Source: Roseiarcus sp963696665 (GTDB lineage: Bacteria; Pseudomonadota; Alphaproteobacteria; Rhizobiales; Beijerinckiaceae). From it: a stretch of DNA of 64,000 nucleotides. The translations under genes and the position numbers were made by a program. Under the pieces are notes generated by a model that ran no database searches, had not been told where the DNA came from, and was given only the letters and a program-made list of their open reading frames with translations. Location: positions 55,948 to 119,947 of the forward strand of contig CAVOLE010000027.1 in the NCBI GenBank assembly GCA_963696665.1, given 5' to 3'. This document shows, in pieces, positions 36,505 through 46,461 of the stretch (the first letter of the stretch is position 1; each line of letters opens with the position of its first letter).

Positions 36505-39500
36505 TCAGACCAGATCCGCAAGCCTTCCGCGGGCGGCCGATCGCACAAGGCGCTTCTCGGCCTCCCACTGGTCGGCGCGCTCAAGCTCGGTCAGGAATTG
36601 CACTTTGCCGCCGGTCAGCGCCGCGACCGGCAGGCCGTCGCGATAGACGACCCGATTCGCGGTCAGCGCGGAGAGCCTTTGTCCGGGCGTCAGGATGCCG
36701 ATCAGGTTGAGCGGATCCGCGCCCGACAGCGAAACCCACTCGCCCGAAGCGGGCCGCCGGCGCATCTCGCGCAACAGTCCGACCGCGTCGGGAAGCGCAA
36801 ACTGCTCGCCCGAGAAGCCGGCGACGAATCGGCCGCCACGAATTTCCCCTCTCGCCTCGAGCCGTCGGTAGACGCGCAAGAGATCCCGCCACGGCGGCAG
36901 CCATCCGGGCTCTTGCGTCAGAAGGCGCCAGAACACCACGCCATAACGGGCGAGCAGCGTCCGCGCCGCATATTCGACCGCGGCGTCGCGCACCTCGGCG
37001 CCGCCGTTCTGCGGGGCCGTGCGATTGATCATTGACCAGCGCCCGCCGCTCTCGATGTCGAAGCTGAGCACCCGCCCACGCCGTCTCGCGCCAGCGAGCG
37101 GCTTGCGCTGGCCCGACGGCACGAGCAGGGCGCGCAGGCCGCCGAAGCTGTCGGAGGCCGCGAGGCCAAGCGCGACCAGTTCGCCGAGCGCTTCCTCGAG
37201 ATGCGGGCGCAACAGGCGCGCGGCTTCGATGAGTTCGTCAAAGAACAAAGCGCCGCGCGCCTTCAAGGCGTCGAGCACCGCCTGAGCGCGTCCGCTCATC
37301 GGAGCCGCGCCGCTCGAGGGCGCGAGCGCCATCCAAAGCGGCGTGCGGCGGCGCTCGATGAGAGCGACCGGCGTCGCGCCAACGGGCGACACATGGCGCG
37401 CTCGCCCATTGGCGGGAGCGGGCGGCGTCAAACGGGCCCAGGACGTTCGCCCGGCCAGGCATTGGGCGTCGAGCCAGGAGGCCTGATAGCCCTTGAGACG
37501 GGTGGGCAGGATCTCGGTCTCCCATGCCTTGGCCGGCGCCTCGAAGCCTTCGAGCGCGCTCAAGACCGCAGGCAGCGCGTCGGGCCCTTCGAGCCGCGTC
37601 TCCTCGGAAACATGAGCCCATGAGAACAGGAAGCGGAGAAAGTCCCGCGCCGCCACCGGCTCGATCTCGGATCGCAGCCGGCGGACCGTGTAGTGATGGA
37701 TGCGCGCCAGCAGGCGCCGGTCGCACCATTGCTCGTCGTTCACGCCGGCGAGGTAGCGCCCCTTGAGGATCGCGCCGTCGCGTTCGAGCGCCGCGAGAGC
37801 CCCCGCAATCGCGTCCGCCTCGAGCCCGAGCGGCGCGGCAAGCGCCGTCGGCGTCACCGGTCCGAGACCCTCGAGCCTGCCGCGCAGGATTTCGACTAGG
37901 GCGCCATCCTTGGACGGTGCCGCTCCGGTCTGCTCGTCGGGCGGCGCGATCTCCGGCTCAAGTTTCGCCTCAGGCCAAACCGCTTGGAATTGAGTGAGCC
38001 GCTCAGCCGGAATCCATAAAGTCGCCTGCGACGCCTTGAGGCGCGCGACGCGCTTGTCGCGCGCGAGCGCCTCGAGCCATTCGCTCCAGCCGGACGCGGC
38101 GCGGGCCTCTGTTTCGGTCAATGAGCCCAACCACAGCAGCGCGTCGTGAAGCTCCTCGGCGTTGACGGGATCGGGCCAGGCTTCGGACTGAACCTTGGCG
38201 ATCGCCTCCGGGTCGAGCCGGCCAAGGTCGGACGCGCTCTCAGGGTCGCGCCAGCGCCGGGTCATCACCGCCTGCGTCCGCCGCTCCTCGAGCGGCGCGT
38301 CGTCGAGGAAGGCGTAGGGTCTGGCCGACAAGGCCTCGAGCGCGAGCGGCGAAGGCTCCGTCAGATCGCAGCCGACGACCCGGACCTCGCCCAACTCCAG
38401 GCGCCGCAGCAGCCGCTCCAGCCCCTCGATGTCCATCGCCTCGTGCAGGCAATCGGAGATCGCCTGATTGGTGAGCGGATGATCGGGCACCTCCCGCTCG
38501 CCAACCAGATTCTCGGCGCAAGCGATCTGATCGGGGAAGACCGCCGCGACCAGGTCTTCCGCCTGCATGCGCAAGAGCTGCGGCGGAACCTTCTTGCCGC
38601 CGCGAAACCGGGGGAGCGCAAGCGACACGCCAGCCACCCAGCGCCAGCGCGTGGTGAACATCGGCGCGTCCAGCATCGCTTGGACGAGCACGCCCCGCAC
38701 GCTGTTCGAATGGAGGTAGCGCGCGACGTCGCCGAGTTCGAAGCTGTGCGCGGTGGTCAGCGACAGCACGATATTGTCCTCGGTCGCCGCCGCCTGCAGT
38801 TCGAAATTGAATTTGCGGCAGAAGCGCTTGCGCAAAGCCAAGCCCCAGGCGCGATTGAGCCGGCTGCCAAAGGGGCTATGAATGACGAGCTGCATGCCGC
38901 CCGCTTCGTCGAAGAACCGCTCGAAAACGATCACATCCTGCGTCGGCATTGAGCCGAGAGCCGAAGCGCTCGCGGCGAGATAGTCGACGAGCTGATCAGC
39001 CGCGGGCTGAGCGACGCCGACCTCATCGACGAGCCAGCGCCGCGCGGCCGTTCCGGAGGAGTCGGAACGGAGCCGCGCCGCGATCTCGGCCCGCAGACGC
39101 GAGACGGCGAGCGAAAGCTCGTCCGTTCGCCCCGGCGCTTCGCCGAGCCAGAACGGAATGGTCGGCGGTTGGCCCTTGGCGTCTTCGACCCGGACCGTCC
39201 CGCGCTCGACCCGCTGAATGCGGTAAGACGTGTTGCCGAGCTGAAAGATGTCGCCCGCCATGCTCTCGACGGCGAAATCCTCGTTCACCGTGCCGATGGT
39301 CAGGTTCTCGGGCTCGAGCAGCACCTGGTAGTCGGCCGTGTCGGGGATCGTGCCGCCCGAGGTCAGCGCGGTCGTGCGTGCGCCGCGCCGGCCGCGCAAA
39401 ATGCGATTGACCGCGTCGCGATGGATGAGCGCGCCGCGCCGGCCGCGACGGGTGGTGAAGCCCTCGGCCAGCATGCGCGCAATCGCGTCGAAATCTTCGC

Positions 39501-40918
39501 GCGCCAGGGAGCGGAAAGGCCAGGCGCGGCGCAGCCGATCATAAAGCTCCGCCTCCGGCCAATCCTGCGCGGCCACTTCCGCGACGACCTGCTGCGCGAT
39601 CACGTCCAGCGGCCGCTCCGGAATGACGAGGCGGTCAAGCTCCCCGCGGCGGACACTGTCGAGCAACGCCGTGCACTCGACGAGATCGTCGCGCGAAAGC
39701 GGAAACAGGCGCCCCTTGGGCGTGCCGCCGATGGCGTGGCCCGAGCGGCCCACACGCTGCAGGAAGGTCGCGATCGAGCGCGGCGAGCCGATCTGGCAGA
39801 CCAGATTGACGTCGCCGATGTCGATCCCGAGCTCGAGCGAGGCCGTCGCCACCAGCGCCTTGAGCTCGCCGCGCTTCAGCCTCTGTTCGGCCGAGAGCCT
39901 GAGCTCCTTGGCCATGCTGCCGTGATGCGCGGTGACGGCTTGTTCGCCCAGCCGGTCGGTGAGTTCGCGCGCGATACGCTCAGCCATCCGCCGGGTGTTG
40001 ACGAACACGAGCGTGGTGCGGTGCTCTTCGATAAGCTCGGTCAGGCGCGCGTAGACTTCAGCCCACACGTCGTTCGACATCACCGCCTCGAGCGGAGAAG
40101 CTGGAACTTCCAGGCTCAAATCGCGACGGCGCTGATGCCCGGCGTCGATGATCGCGACTTCGGCGGCGGGTTGGCCGTCCGGCGCGGCGCCGGCGAGGAA
40201 ATGGGCGACAGAACGAATTGGATTCTGCGTGGCCGAGAGGCCGATGCGCTGCAGGCGGTCGCCGCACAAAGCGGCGAGCCTCTCCAGCGAGAGGGCGAGA
40301 TGGGCGCCGCGCTTGTTCGGCGCGACAGCGTGGATCTCGTCGACAATCACCGAGCGGGCGGTCGCGAGCATCGCGCGCCCGGAACTCGGAGCCGAGCAGG
40401 ACGTAGAGCGATTCCGGCGTCGTCACCAGGATGTGCGGCGGGCGGCGCCGCATCCGGTCGCGCTCGGCCGCGGGCGTGTCGCCCGTTCTGACCCAGGTGC
40501 GGATTTCGACATCCGGAAGCCCGCTTCGCCGCAGTTGCTCCCTGACGCCCGCGAGCGGCGCCTCGAGGTTGCGATGGATGTCGTTCGACAGCGCCTTGAG
40601 CGGCGAGACGTAGATCACCTGCGTCGCGTCGGCGAGCGGGCCCTCCAGGCCTTGTCGCACAAGGTCGTCGACCGCGGACATGAACGCCGCGAGCGTCTTG
40701 CCCGAGCCCGTCGGCGCGGCGATGAGCGTGTGGCGGCCGGCCTTGATCGCGGGCCACGCTTCGGCTTGCGCCGGAGTTGGCGCGGCGAAACTCTCGGCGA
40801 ACCAGTTCGCGACCGCCGGGTGGAACAGCGTTTCGAGGGCCCCCGGCAATCGAGGCGCGCGCGAACGCCGGCGCGAGCCAGTTCGCGCGGCTGGAATTGA
40901 AGCGAAGTCGGTGTCCAA
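36505..40918 (-). CDS. lhr: Lhr-family ATP-dependent helicase, one frameshift as read
   Basis: The gene encodes about 1,470 residues of a large superfamily 2 helicase. The N-terminal part has Walker A APTGSGKT, SPLKALSNDIHRNL and VTTPESLYVLL. After a one-base shift at 40382-40387 the frame continues with VIVDEIHAVAPNKRG (DEVH-type box), SATQNP, VNTRRMAERIA and HHGSMAKELR, then the long Lhr winged-helix and C-terminal domains. Lhr unwinds DNA and RNA:DNA hybrids and takes part in DNA repair. The shift turns GAGTCCGG into GAGTTCCGG on the coding strand; the rest of the sequence is fully conserved. The N-terminal start is uncertain; TTG 40918 is used. Confidence 0.88.
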
Positions 40919-41071
40919 GCGGCTTGGTTCCCCATGGGACGCGGCGACCAGCGTCCGAGGTCCCTATATAGGGCGCCGCACCGAAATTTGGCGCCCCCGA
41001 GCGTCGTTCGCTTGCCGAATGCGGCGACTTGGCCGAGGCTGCGTCCGTCCGCCAAACCCGGGAAACCACGA

Positions 41072-41896
41072 ATGACCAGTGAGACCCAACCGACCGTCGC
41101 CCTCAACGACGGCGCAACCATGCCGCAGTTCGGGCTCGGGGTCTTCCAGACGCCGCCCGATGAGACCGAGCGGGTGGTCAAAATGGCCACCGACGCAGGC
41201 TACCGCCTCGTCGACACGGCGGCCATGTACCGAAACGAGGACGGCGTCGGCCAAGCCTTGCTCGGCCGGCCCGACGTTTTCGTCACGACCAAACTCGGCA
41301 ATTCGGATCACGGCTTTGATCAAACGCTGCGCGCATTTGACGAGAGCGTGAGAAGGCTGCGTCGCGACACGCTCGATCTCTACTTGATTCATTGGCCGCG
41401 CCCGCGCGTCAACCGTTATGTCGAAAGCTGGAAGGCGTTCATTCGTCTGCAAAAGGAGGGACGCGTCCGCTCGATCGGCGTCTCGAACTTCAATCGCGAT
41501 CACCTCGAACGGATCATCGGCGAAACGGGCGTGACGCCTGCGGTTAATCAGATCGAGCTTCATCCGCGTTTTCAGCAGAAGGGCTTGCGCGCCTTTCACG
41601 ACCAGAACGGCGTCAAAACAGAATCGTGGAGCCCGCTCGGCCGGGGCGGCCTACTGGGCGAGTCTACGATCGTCGAAATCGCCGCCAAGCACCGGAAGAC
41701 GCCGGCGCAGGTCGTCATCCGCTGGCACCTCGACAGCGGCCTCATCGCCATTCCGAAGACGGTTCGGCTTGAGCGCCTGAAGGAGAATATCGGCGCGCTC
41801 GACTTTAAGCTCGACGGCGACGACCTGCGCCGCATCGAAGCGCTGGATTCGCCCGGCGGCCGGATGGGACCCGACCCTGCGACGGCGGCGTTCTGA
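41072..41896 (+). CDS. Aldo/keto reductase
   Basis: The 274-residue TIM-barrel enzyme has the complete AKR tetrad: Asp48 and Tyr53 in RLVDTAAMYRNE, Lys74 in VTTKLGN and His107 in LIHWPRP. It also has the NADPH-binding IPKTVRLERLKEN near the C-terminus. It reduces aldehydes or ketones with NADPH in the cytoplasm, in the AKR5-like branch (2,5-diketo-D-gluconate reductase type) by its short length. The start is ATG 41072. The substrate is not predictable. Confidence 0.93.
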   Translation: MTSETQPTVALNDGATMPQFGLGVFQTPPDETERVVKMATDAGYRLVDTAAMYRNEDGVGQALLGRPDVFVTTKLGNSDHGFDQTLRAFDESVRRLRRDTLDLYLIHWPRPRVNRYVESWKAFIRLQKEGRVRSIGVSNFNRDHLERIIGETGVTPAVNQIELHPRFQQKGLRAFHDQNGVKTESWSPLGRGGLLGESTIVEIAAKHRKTPAQVVIRWHLDSGLIAIPKTVRLERLKENIGALDFKLDGDDLRRIEALDSPGGRMGPDPATAAF

Positions 41897-41942
41897 TCCC
41901 GATTGAACGCGATGTCCTGAGACCTCGCACCCGGAGCTGGTC

Positions 41943-43043
41943 ATGAACGGCGCCCGAATTTGGTGGACATGGCTGGGCATGCAAGTTCTCGAGCGCAGGG
42001 CGCACCTGGCCCTCTCGCTCAGGGTGACGATCGCCGCGCTCATAGGCTTCGCGATTTCGAATTTGCTGGGCCTGCGGCTGCCGCTGTGGACCGTGCTGAC
42101 GGCGATCATCCTCACCCAGGCGAACTTCGGAAGGTCGGTCAAGGCGACGCTGGACTATCTGGTGGGGACGGTCGGCGGGGCCATCTACGCCGGCGCCGTT
42201 TCGGTGCTGGTTCCCCATAACAGTGAATTGTCGCTCGCGGGCGTCCTGGCGCTTGCCGTGGCGCCTTTGGCTTTCGTCGGAGCGATCAATCCCAGTTTCG
42301 GCTCCGCCCCGTTCACGGGCGCGTTGGTTCTCCTCGTTCCCGGGCTCGCGCATGTCGGCCCGATCGAATCCGCGGTCGACCGTGTGCTGGAGGTCGCTAT
42401 CGGAGGAAGCACCGCCTTGGCGGTGTCGCTTCTGGTGTTCCCGGCGCGCGCCCATTCGTACGCGATCGAGGCCGCAGCCCGGGCGCTCGATCTGATGGCC
42501 CGATCCCTTCACGACTTGTTCGCGGGGTTCCGGCAGCCTCATGATCCAGCGGCCTACGCGCGTCTCCAGGACAGCGTCGGCCAAGCGGTCGAAAAGGCCG
42601 AGGCGATCGCCGCGGAAGCGAGACACGAGCGGATCGGCCTTTTCGCGACCCAGCCGGGGCTCGGACCTTTGCTGCGGACCGTGCTGCGGCTCCGGCACGA
42701 CCTGGTCATGATCGGCAGGGCCGCGGCCGCGCCGCTTCCGGACGCGCTTCAGGAGCGGCTCGGAGCGCCGCTCGCGCGGGTTGCCGAGAGCATAGCCGAA
42801 CATCTGCGCCAAACCGGAGAAGCGCTGGCCGCCCGGCGCGAGCCGCCGCCTCCCGAGGCGGTTGAAGCCGCCTTCGACGACTTCGGCCGGGTCAGCGATG
42901 CAACTCGCGCCGAGCATCTCACGCTCAGTCTGCCAGTCGACGCCGTGGAGCGCGTTTTCACCCTTCGGTTCGCCCTCGATCAGATGCGCCAGCATCTCAA
43001 GGACCTCGAACGCTGCGCGCAGGATACGGCGCGCAGGCGGTAA
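41943..43043 (+). CDS. FUSC-family membrane protein (aromatic acid exporter-like)
   Basis: The 366-residue protein has about six membrane helices in its first half (LRVTIAALIGFAISNLLGL, WTVLTAIILTQANFGRSVKAT, GTVGGAIYAGAVSVLV and others). A cytoplasmic helical second half follows. The QANFGRSVKATLDYLVGTVGGA block is the FUSC/YccS signature. Such proteins export aromatic acids or related compounds, usually with MFP partners; none is adjacent. It follows the reductase gene by 46 bp, so the two may be co-transcribed. Confidence 0.85.
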   Translation: MNGARIWWTWLGMQVLERRAHLALSLRVTIAALIGFAISNLLGLRLPLWTVLTAIILTQANFGRSVKATLDYLVGTVGGAIYAGAVSVLVPHNSELSLAGVLALAVAPLAFVGAINPSFGSAPFTGALVLLVPGLAHVGPIESAVDRVLEVAIGGSTALAVSLLVFPARAHSYAIEAAARALDLMARSLHDLFAGFRQPHDPAAYARLQDSVGQAVEKAEAIAAEARHERIGLFATQPGLGPLLRTVLRLRHDLVMIGRAAAAPLPDALQERLGAPLARVAESIAEHLRQTGEALAARREPPPPEAVEAAFDDFGRVSDATRAEHLTLSLPVDAVERVFTLRFALDQMRQHLKDLERCAQDTARRR

Positions 43044-43565
43044 ATCCGGCCGCCATCGAGAGCCATCGGTTTCTGGCATGACGGAAAACCTGGCTCTTAT
43101 AGCGCTAGCTGTTGCTCGCTTTCTTTGCGGCTGCGCTTGGAGCCTCTATCGTCATGGCCGGACTTGTCCCGGCCATCCACGGCAGCGCTGAGCCATGCGA
43201 TTAAATAATTGATAAGATGGCATAATTGGACCTAACCGCAAATGGCGCTCGAGCTTCGTGGATGGCCGGGGCAAGCCCGGCCATGACGGAGAGGGTCGGC
43301 TAGCGACCAACAGCCAGCGCTGGAAGAGCCTAAGCCGCTGAAAGCACTGGCGCGCGTAAACTTGTGCGCGAGCCGCCAGGCGAGGCAGACGCGCGGAAGA
43401 GCGGGCCGCAATCTTCATCTGCGAAGGCTGTCCTTTGCCGTTCGCCGGCAAGCCAGATGCGCGGCAATAAATTTGCGGCTAGAACCAAGCGGACGCATCT
43501 TTAAGAGGTGCGGAAAACGAGCAAATCGTTCATCGCTCGGCGCTCCAATGGGAGGAAACTGGACC
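43044..43565. repeat. Gap with a long inverted repeat
   Basis: Bases 43151-43181 and 43257-43287 form an imperfect 31-base inverted repeat. Each arm is itself a hairpin (ATGGCCGG ... CCGGCCAT type), and the whole resembles the Hyphomicrobiales GTCATGGCCGG intergenic family. The rest of the 522 bp contains no supported gene. It forms the left side of the gene-scar region. Confidence 0.65.
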
Positions 43566-43706
43566 ATGAAACGCATATTTCTGGCGCTTGCCGGCGCCAC
43601 TCGTCCTCTCGAGCCCCGCCTTCGCCGTCAAGATCGGGGTGTCGATGGATAAGTTCGACAGCTGGTGACGCCGGCTAACATGGATCAGTTCATGAAGAAG
43701 AACTGA
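43566..43706 (+). pseudogene. Remnant of a sugar ABC binding-protein gene, interior deleted
   Basis: A good Shine-Dalgarno (GGAGGAAAC) precedes ATG 43566. The codons read MKRIFLALAGAT, then after a one-base slip LSSPAFAVKIGVSMDKFDS, the signal peptide and first strand of a periplasmic sugar-binding protein of the KIGVSM.KFDD type. This is followed directly, in another frame, by LVTPANMDQFMKKN and a stop, which is the C-terminal end of the same kind of protein. About 270 internal codons are therefore missing, with the junction near 43660. The family call rests on these short ends and is moderately secure. Confidence 0.6.
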
Positions 43707-43884
43707 GCTCCTTTCACGCCTCTCCGGCTCGCTGATCCTTTTTGGCGAGTCGAGGGCGCCCGGAGACGCCAGACCTCCCAGCGCCTCCGGGTCGTCGCGA
43801 GCGAGGACTGATGTGGGGGATGGGCGCGGCCTTCAAGAAAAGGCGACGCTAAAAATCGGAATAGGACGGAGCGCCACGGCGACC

Positions 43885-44010
43885 ATGAGTCGCTCGACGG
43901 AGGAAATCGTCAGGCAGAGCGGCGCGGTTCCTGGCGCCGAATATTTGCTTGAGGTCTCGAACGTCCGTAAAGCGCGGCCGCGAAGGGCTGACCAAGAGCC
44001 AACACCATAA
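43885..44010 (+). pseudogene. Remnant: start of a sugar ABC ATPase gene
   Basis: From ATG 43885 the frame reads MSRSTEEIVRQSGAVP then GAEYLLEVSNVRKA, the N-terminus of RbsA/MglA-type ATPases, which usually continue FPGV.ALD. Here homology stops at about 43975, and the frame ends with RPRRADQEPTP at 44010. It lies 178 bp after the binding-protein remnant, the order expected in a binding protein-ATPase-permease operon. The rest of that operon is gone. The identification is inference from a 30-residue match by eye. Confidence 0.55.
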
Positions 44011-44197
44011 GAGCCGCGAACTCCCTGCGAATTGTCTCGACAAAATCAGAAATATGTGCTATGCATTCCGACTGTCGGAATCTCTTCCGCTCGCCGGTAG
44101 ACGGACGGGAAGACGAGAAGCTGTGGCTGTTTGATACATTGGCCCACAACCTGTGCGCGACCCGGAACTCAGGGGAATTTTTTTTATTTGAATTGGG

Positions 44198-44300
44198 CGT
44201 AACCCATTGAAAAGTCCCGATTCGAAAAAATAAACGCTAGTAAACGCTAGCTATTTTAGTAGCGCTTATTAGCACTTACTAGCGTTTAGGCGCGTTTATT
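44198..44300 (+). repeat. 27-bp motif plus 10-bp-periodic palindromic array
   Basis: Bases 44198-44224 match 25 of 27 bases of 4389-4415. They are followed by two exact TAAACGCTAG units (44231-44250), a variable unit, and then units TAGCGCTTAT, TAGCACTTAC and TAGCGTTTAG on a strict 10-base step. The right half is largely the reverse complement of the left (AAAATAAACG... with ...CGTTTATTTT), so the whole is a repeated palindrome. It lies directly right of the transporter gene remnants. Possible roles are recombinase arm/core sites or an operator array. Confidence 0.7.
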
Positions 44301-44404
44301 TTCGGTCGAATTCCCGCTTCGGTTGTGGCCGCTGGCTTAGAGCAGGCGATCGGGCTCGCGATGACGGGCGGCATGCCGGCTCGGTCCGACAGACATGAAG
44401 CCAA

Positions 44405-44923
44405 TCAGCCGGCGCTTCTCGCCATCAGTGCGAGCAGGCCCTTGAGCAGCGCCGTCGGGGTTGGCGGGCAGCCCGGTATAGCCAAGTCCACCGGGATCAC
44501 GGCCGCGACGCCGCCGGCGCAAGCATAGCTCCCAGCGTACAGGCCGCCGTCAAGCGCGCAGGCGCCGGCGGCGACGACCCATTTGGGCGCCGGCATAGCG
44601 TCATAGGTGCGCTGCAGGGCTTCTTGCATATTCCGGGTGACCGGACCGGTGACGAGCATGACGTCGGCGTGGCGAGGAGAAGCGACGAACCGGAAGCCGA
44701 ATCGCTCGATATCGTAGAGCGCATTCGAGAGCGCATGAATTTCGAGCTCGCAGGCGTTGCAGGAGCCGGCGTCGACATGCCGGATCGCCAGGCTTCGCCC
44801 GAGTCTCGCGCCCGCCGCGCTTTTGATCTCAGCGGCAAGCGCCGCCAGTTCAGGATCGTTTGGCGCGGGCGCCGGTTCCGTCAGCGGCGGCCGAGTTACG
44901 CTTTCGAACAGAGTCCTGCGCAT
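44405..44923 (-). CDS. HyfI/NuoB-like iron-sulfur subunit
   Basis: The 172-residue protein is the small electron-transfer subunit of a complex I/group 4 hydrogenase-like complex. It keeps all four ligands of the proximal [4Fe-4S] cluster: C55 and C58 (GSCNACELEI), C122 (AGACAL) and C152 (PGCPPTP). It would sit at the membrane-proximal side next to the HyfG-like subunit. It is the last gene of the six-gene operon and begins nine bases after the preceding gene. No separate polyferredoxin gene is present, so the electron donor is not evident. Confidence 0.9.
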   Translation of the reverse strand: MRRTLFESVTRPPLTEPAPAPNDPELAALAAEIKSAAGARLGRSLAIRHVDAGSCNACELEIHALSNALYDIERFGFRFVASPRHADVMLVTGPVTRNMQEALQRTYDAMPAPKWVVAAGACALDGGLYAGSYACAGGVAAVIPVDLAIPGCPPTPTALLKGLLALMARSAG

Positions 44924-44932
44924 GGCTGAGAC

Positions 44933-46447
44933 CTAGAGGTCGTGCCCGGAATAGGAGCAATTGAAGGATTTGTTGCAGATCGGAAAATCCGCCACGATGT
45001 TGCCCTCGATCGCCGCTTCCAAAAGGGGCCATTGAAACCACGACGGATCGCGCAGGTGGCCGCGCTCGACGCCGCCGTCCGCGCCCAGCCGAACCCAGAC
45101 CAGAACGTCGCCGCGAAAGCCCTCGACCAGCGCGAGGCCCTCGCGCTGGTCGCCAGCGCCGGCGATCTCGGCTCGAATCTCTCCCGAAGGCATGCGGTCC
45201 AGGATCTGGGCGATGAGGCGGAGGCTCTGCTCGACTTCGCGAATTCGGATCCAGACTCTCGCGTTGACATCCCCCTCGACGAGAATGGGCGTCTCGAACT
45301 CGAGCTGGTCATAGGGCGCATAGGCGAAATCGCGGCGTGCGTCGAAGGATCGCCCGGACGCGCGCCCGATAAACCCGCCGCAGCCATATTGGCGCGCCAA
45401 TTCGGGGCGAAGCGCGCCTGTGCCGACCGTCCGATCCTGTAGGGAGGCCGTGTTGTCGTAGAGTTCGACCAAGGGCGGAAAGGCCTCCCGTATTTTGGCG
45501 ATAAGTTCTCGCATAACCGCCACGCCCGAGGATGTCAGATCGGCGTTCGTCCCGCCTGGCGCGACGACATCCATCATCAGCCGATGGCCGAAGCAGGCGT
45601 GAGCGGCGCGCAGCACGCGTTCGCGTAAGATCCCAGTATGAGCGTGCATCAGGGCAAACGAAGCGTCGTTGCAAATTGCTCCGATATCGCCGAAATGGTT
45701 TGCGATACGCTCCAGTTCCGCCATCAGCGCGCGCAACCATATTCCGCGGCCGGCAACCTCGACGCCGAGCGCGCGTTCGACCGCTTGGGAGAAAGCGATC
45801 GAATAGGCGACCGTACTGTCGCCGGACGTCCGGGCCGCCAGTCGCGCCGCCCGATCGAGCGAAGCGCCGGCCATCAGCGCCTCGACGCCTTTGTGCGTAT
45901 ATCCCAGTCTTTCCTCAAGGCGGACAATCGTCTCGCCGCCTGCGTGAAAACGAAAATGCCCCGGCTCTATAATCCCAGCATGCACTGGGCCGACTGGAAT
46001 TTGATGCAGCCCTTCTCCTTCGGCCGGCAGGAAAGCATACGGCGCAATGGCAGCGGGCGTCGGGGTTCGCGCGCCAAGCGGTGCGAGGACCGGCCATCGT
46101 CCATGGTCCAGCCAGGGCCGCGGATCTGGCGCGCCGACCGGCTCATAGCCGAACAAATCCTGTATCGCGCGCTCGAGGCGAATCGCCGGGGCATGATAAG
46201 CGCCGACCGAGAAAAACTTTCCTCCCACGCAGGGCAAGCTGGCGATGGCGAGCTCGCCTCGCGTCGCATCCAGCAACGCCATGTGGACCATGCCGACGTC
46301 GCCCCAGAGTCCGGCCAGGGTCAAAAGGCCGTCGCCAAGCTGACATCCAAGGTCGCGCCACAGATCGCGGTCAACCACCCGGCGCGGCCAGGGCCGGCTC
46401 TCATGCGAGGCGTTCGCGCCGGACAAGGCGTCGATCAGCGTCGGCAT
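44933..46447 (-). CDS. HyfG/NuoCD-like large subunit lacking the N-terminal NiFe cysteines
   Basis: The 504-residue protein fuses a NuoC-like N-terminus (to about residue 125, ending DPRPWLDHGRWP) to a NuoD-like large-subunit domain. In hydrogenases the first metal motif reads R-x-CGIC; here the aligned segment is ARTSGDSTVAYS, with Ser208 and Ser211 in place of both Cys. The C-terminal DPCxxC motif is replaced by PICNKSFNCSYSGHDL, with no processing site. A NiFe centre is therefore not expected. This matches Ehr (energy-converting hydrogenase-related) complexes. The start is ATG 46447; the open frame upstream is a shadow of the next gene. Confidence 0.9.
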   Translation of the reverse strand: MPTLIDALSGANASHESRPWPRRVVDRDLWRDLGCQLGDGLLTLAGLWGDVGMVHMALLDATRGELAIASLPCVGGKFFSVGAYHAPAIRLERAIQDLFGYEPVGAPDPRPWLDHGRWPVLAPLGARTPTPAAIAPYAFLPAEGEGLHQIPVGPVHAGIIEPGHFRFHAGGETIVRLEERLGYTHKGVEALMAGASLDRAARLAARTSGDSTVAYSIAFSQAVERALGVEVAGRGIWLRALMAELERIANHFGDIGAICNDASFALMHAHTGILRERVLRAAHACFGHRLMMDVVAPGGTNADLTSSGVAVMRELIAKIREAFPPLVELYDNTASLQDRTVGTGALRPELARQYGCGGFIGRASGRSFDARRDFAYAPYDQLEFETPILVEGDVNARVWIRIREVEQSLRLIAQILDRMPSGEIRAEIAGAGDQREGLALVEGFRGDVLVWVRLGADGGVERGHLRDPSWFQWPLLEAAIEGNIVADFPICNKSFNCSYSGHDL

Positions 46448-46461
46448 GATCTTTTCACCGG

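Noticed and set aside
39169..40491. 440-codon + strand frame opposite lhr
   Set aside because: The helicase motifs are on the minus strand; this frame is an antisense shadow.
44231..44300. CRISPR-like array
   Set aside because: The unit is 10 bases with no spacers, and no cas genes are nearby.
44337..44404. Promoter or extra gene downstream of the HyfI-like gene
   Set aside because: The only open frames are shadows of the minus-strand gene; no ribosome site or family features.
44933..46447. Active NiFe hydrogenase
   Set aside because: Both N-terminal metal Cys are Ser, the C-terminal DPCxxC and processing site are missing, and no maturation genes are present.
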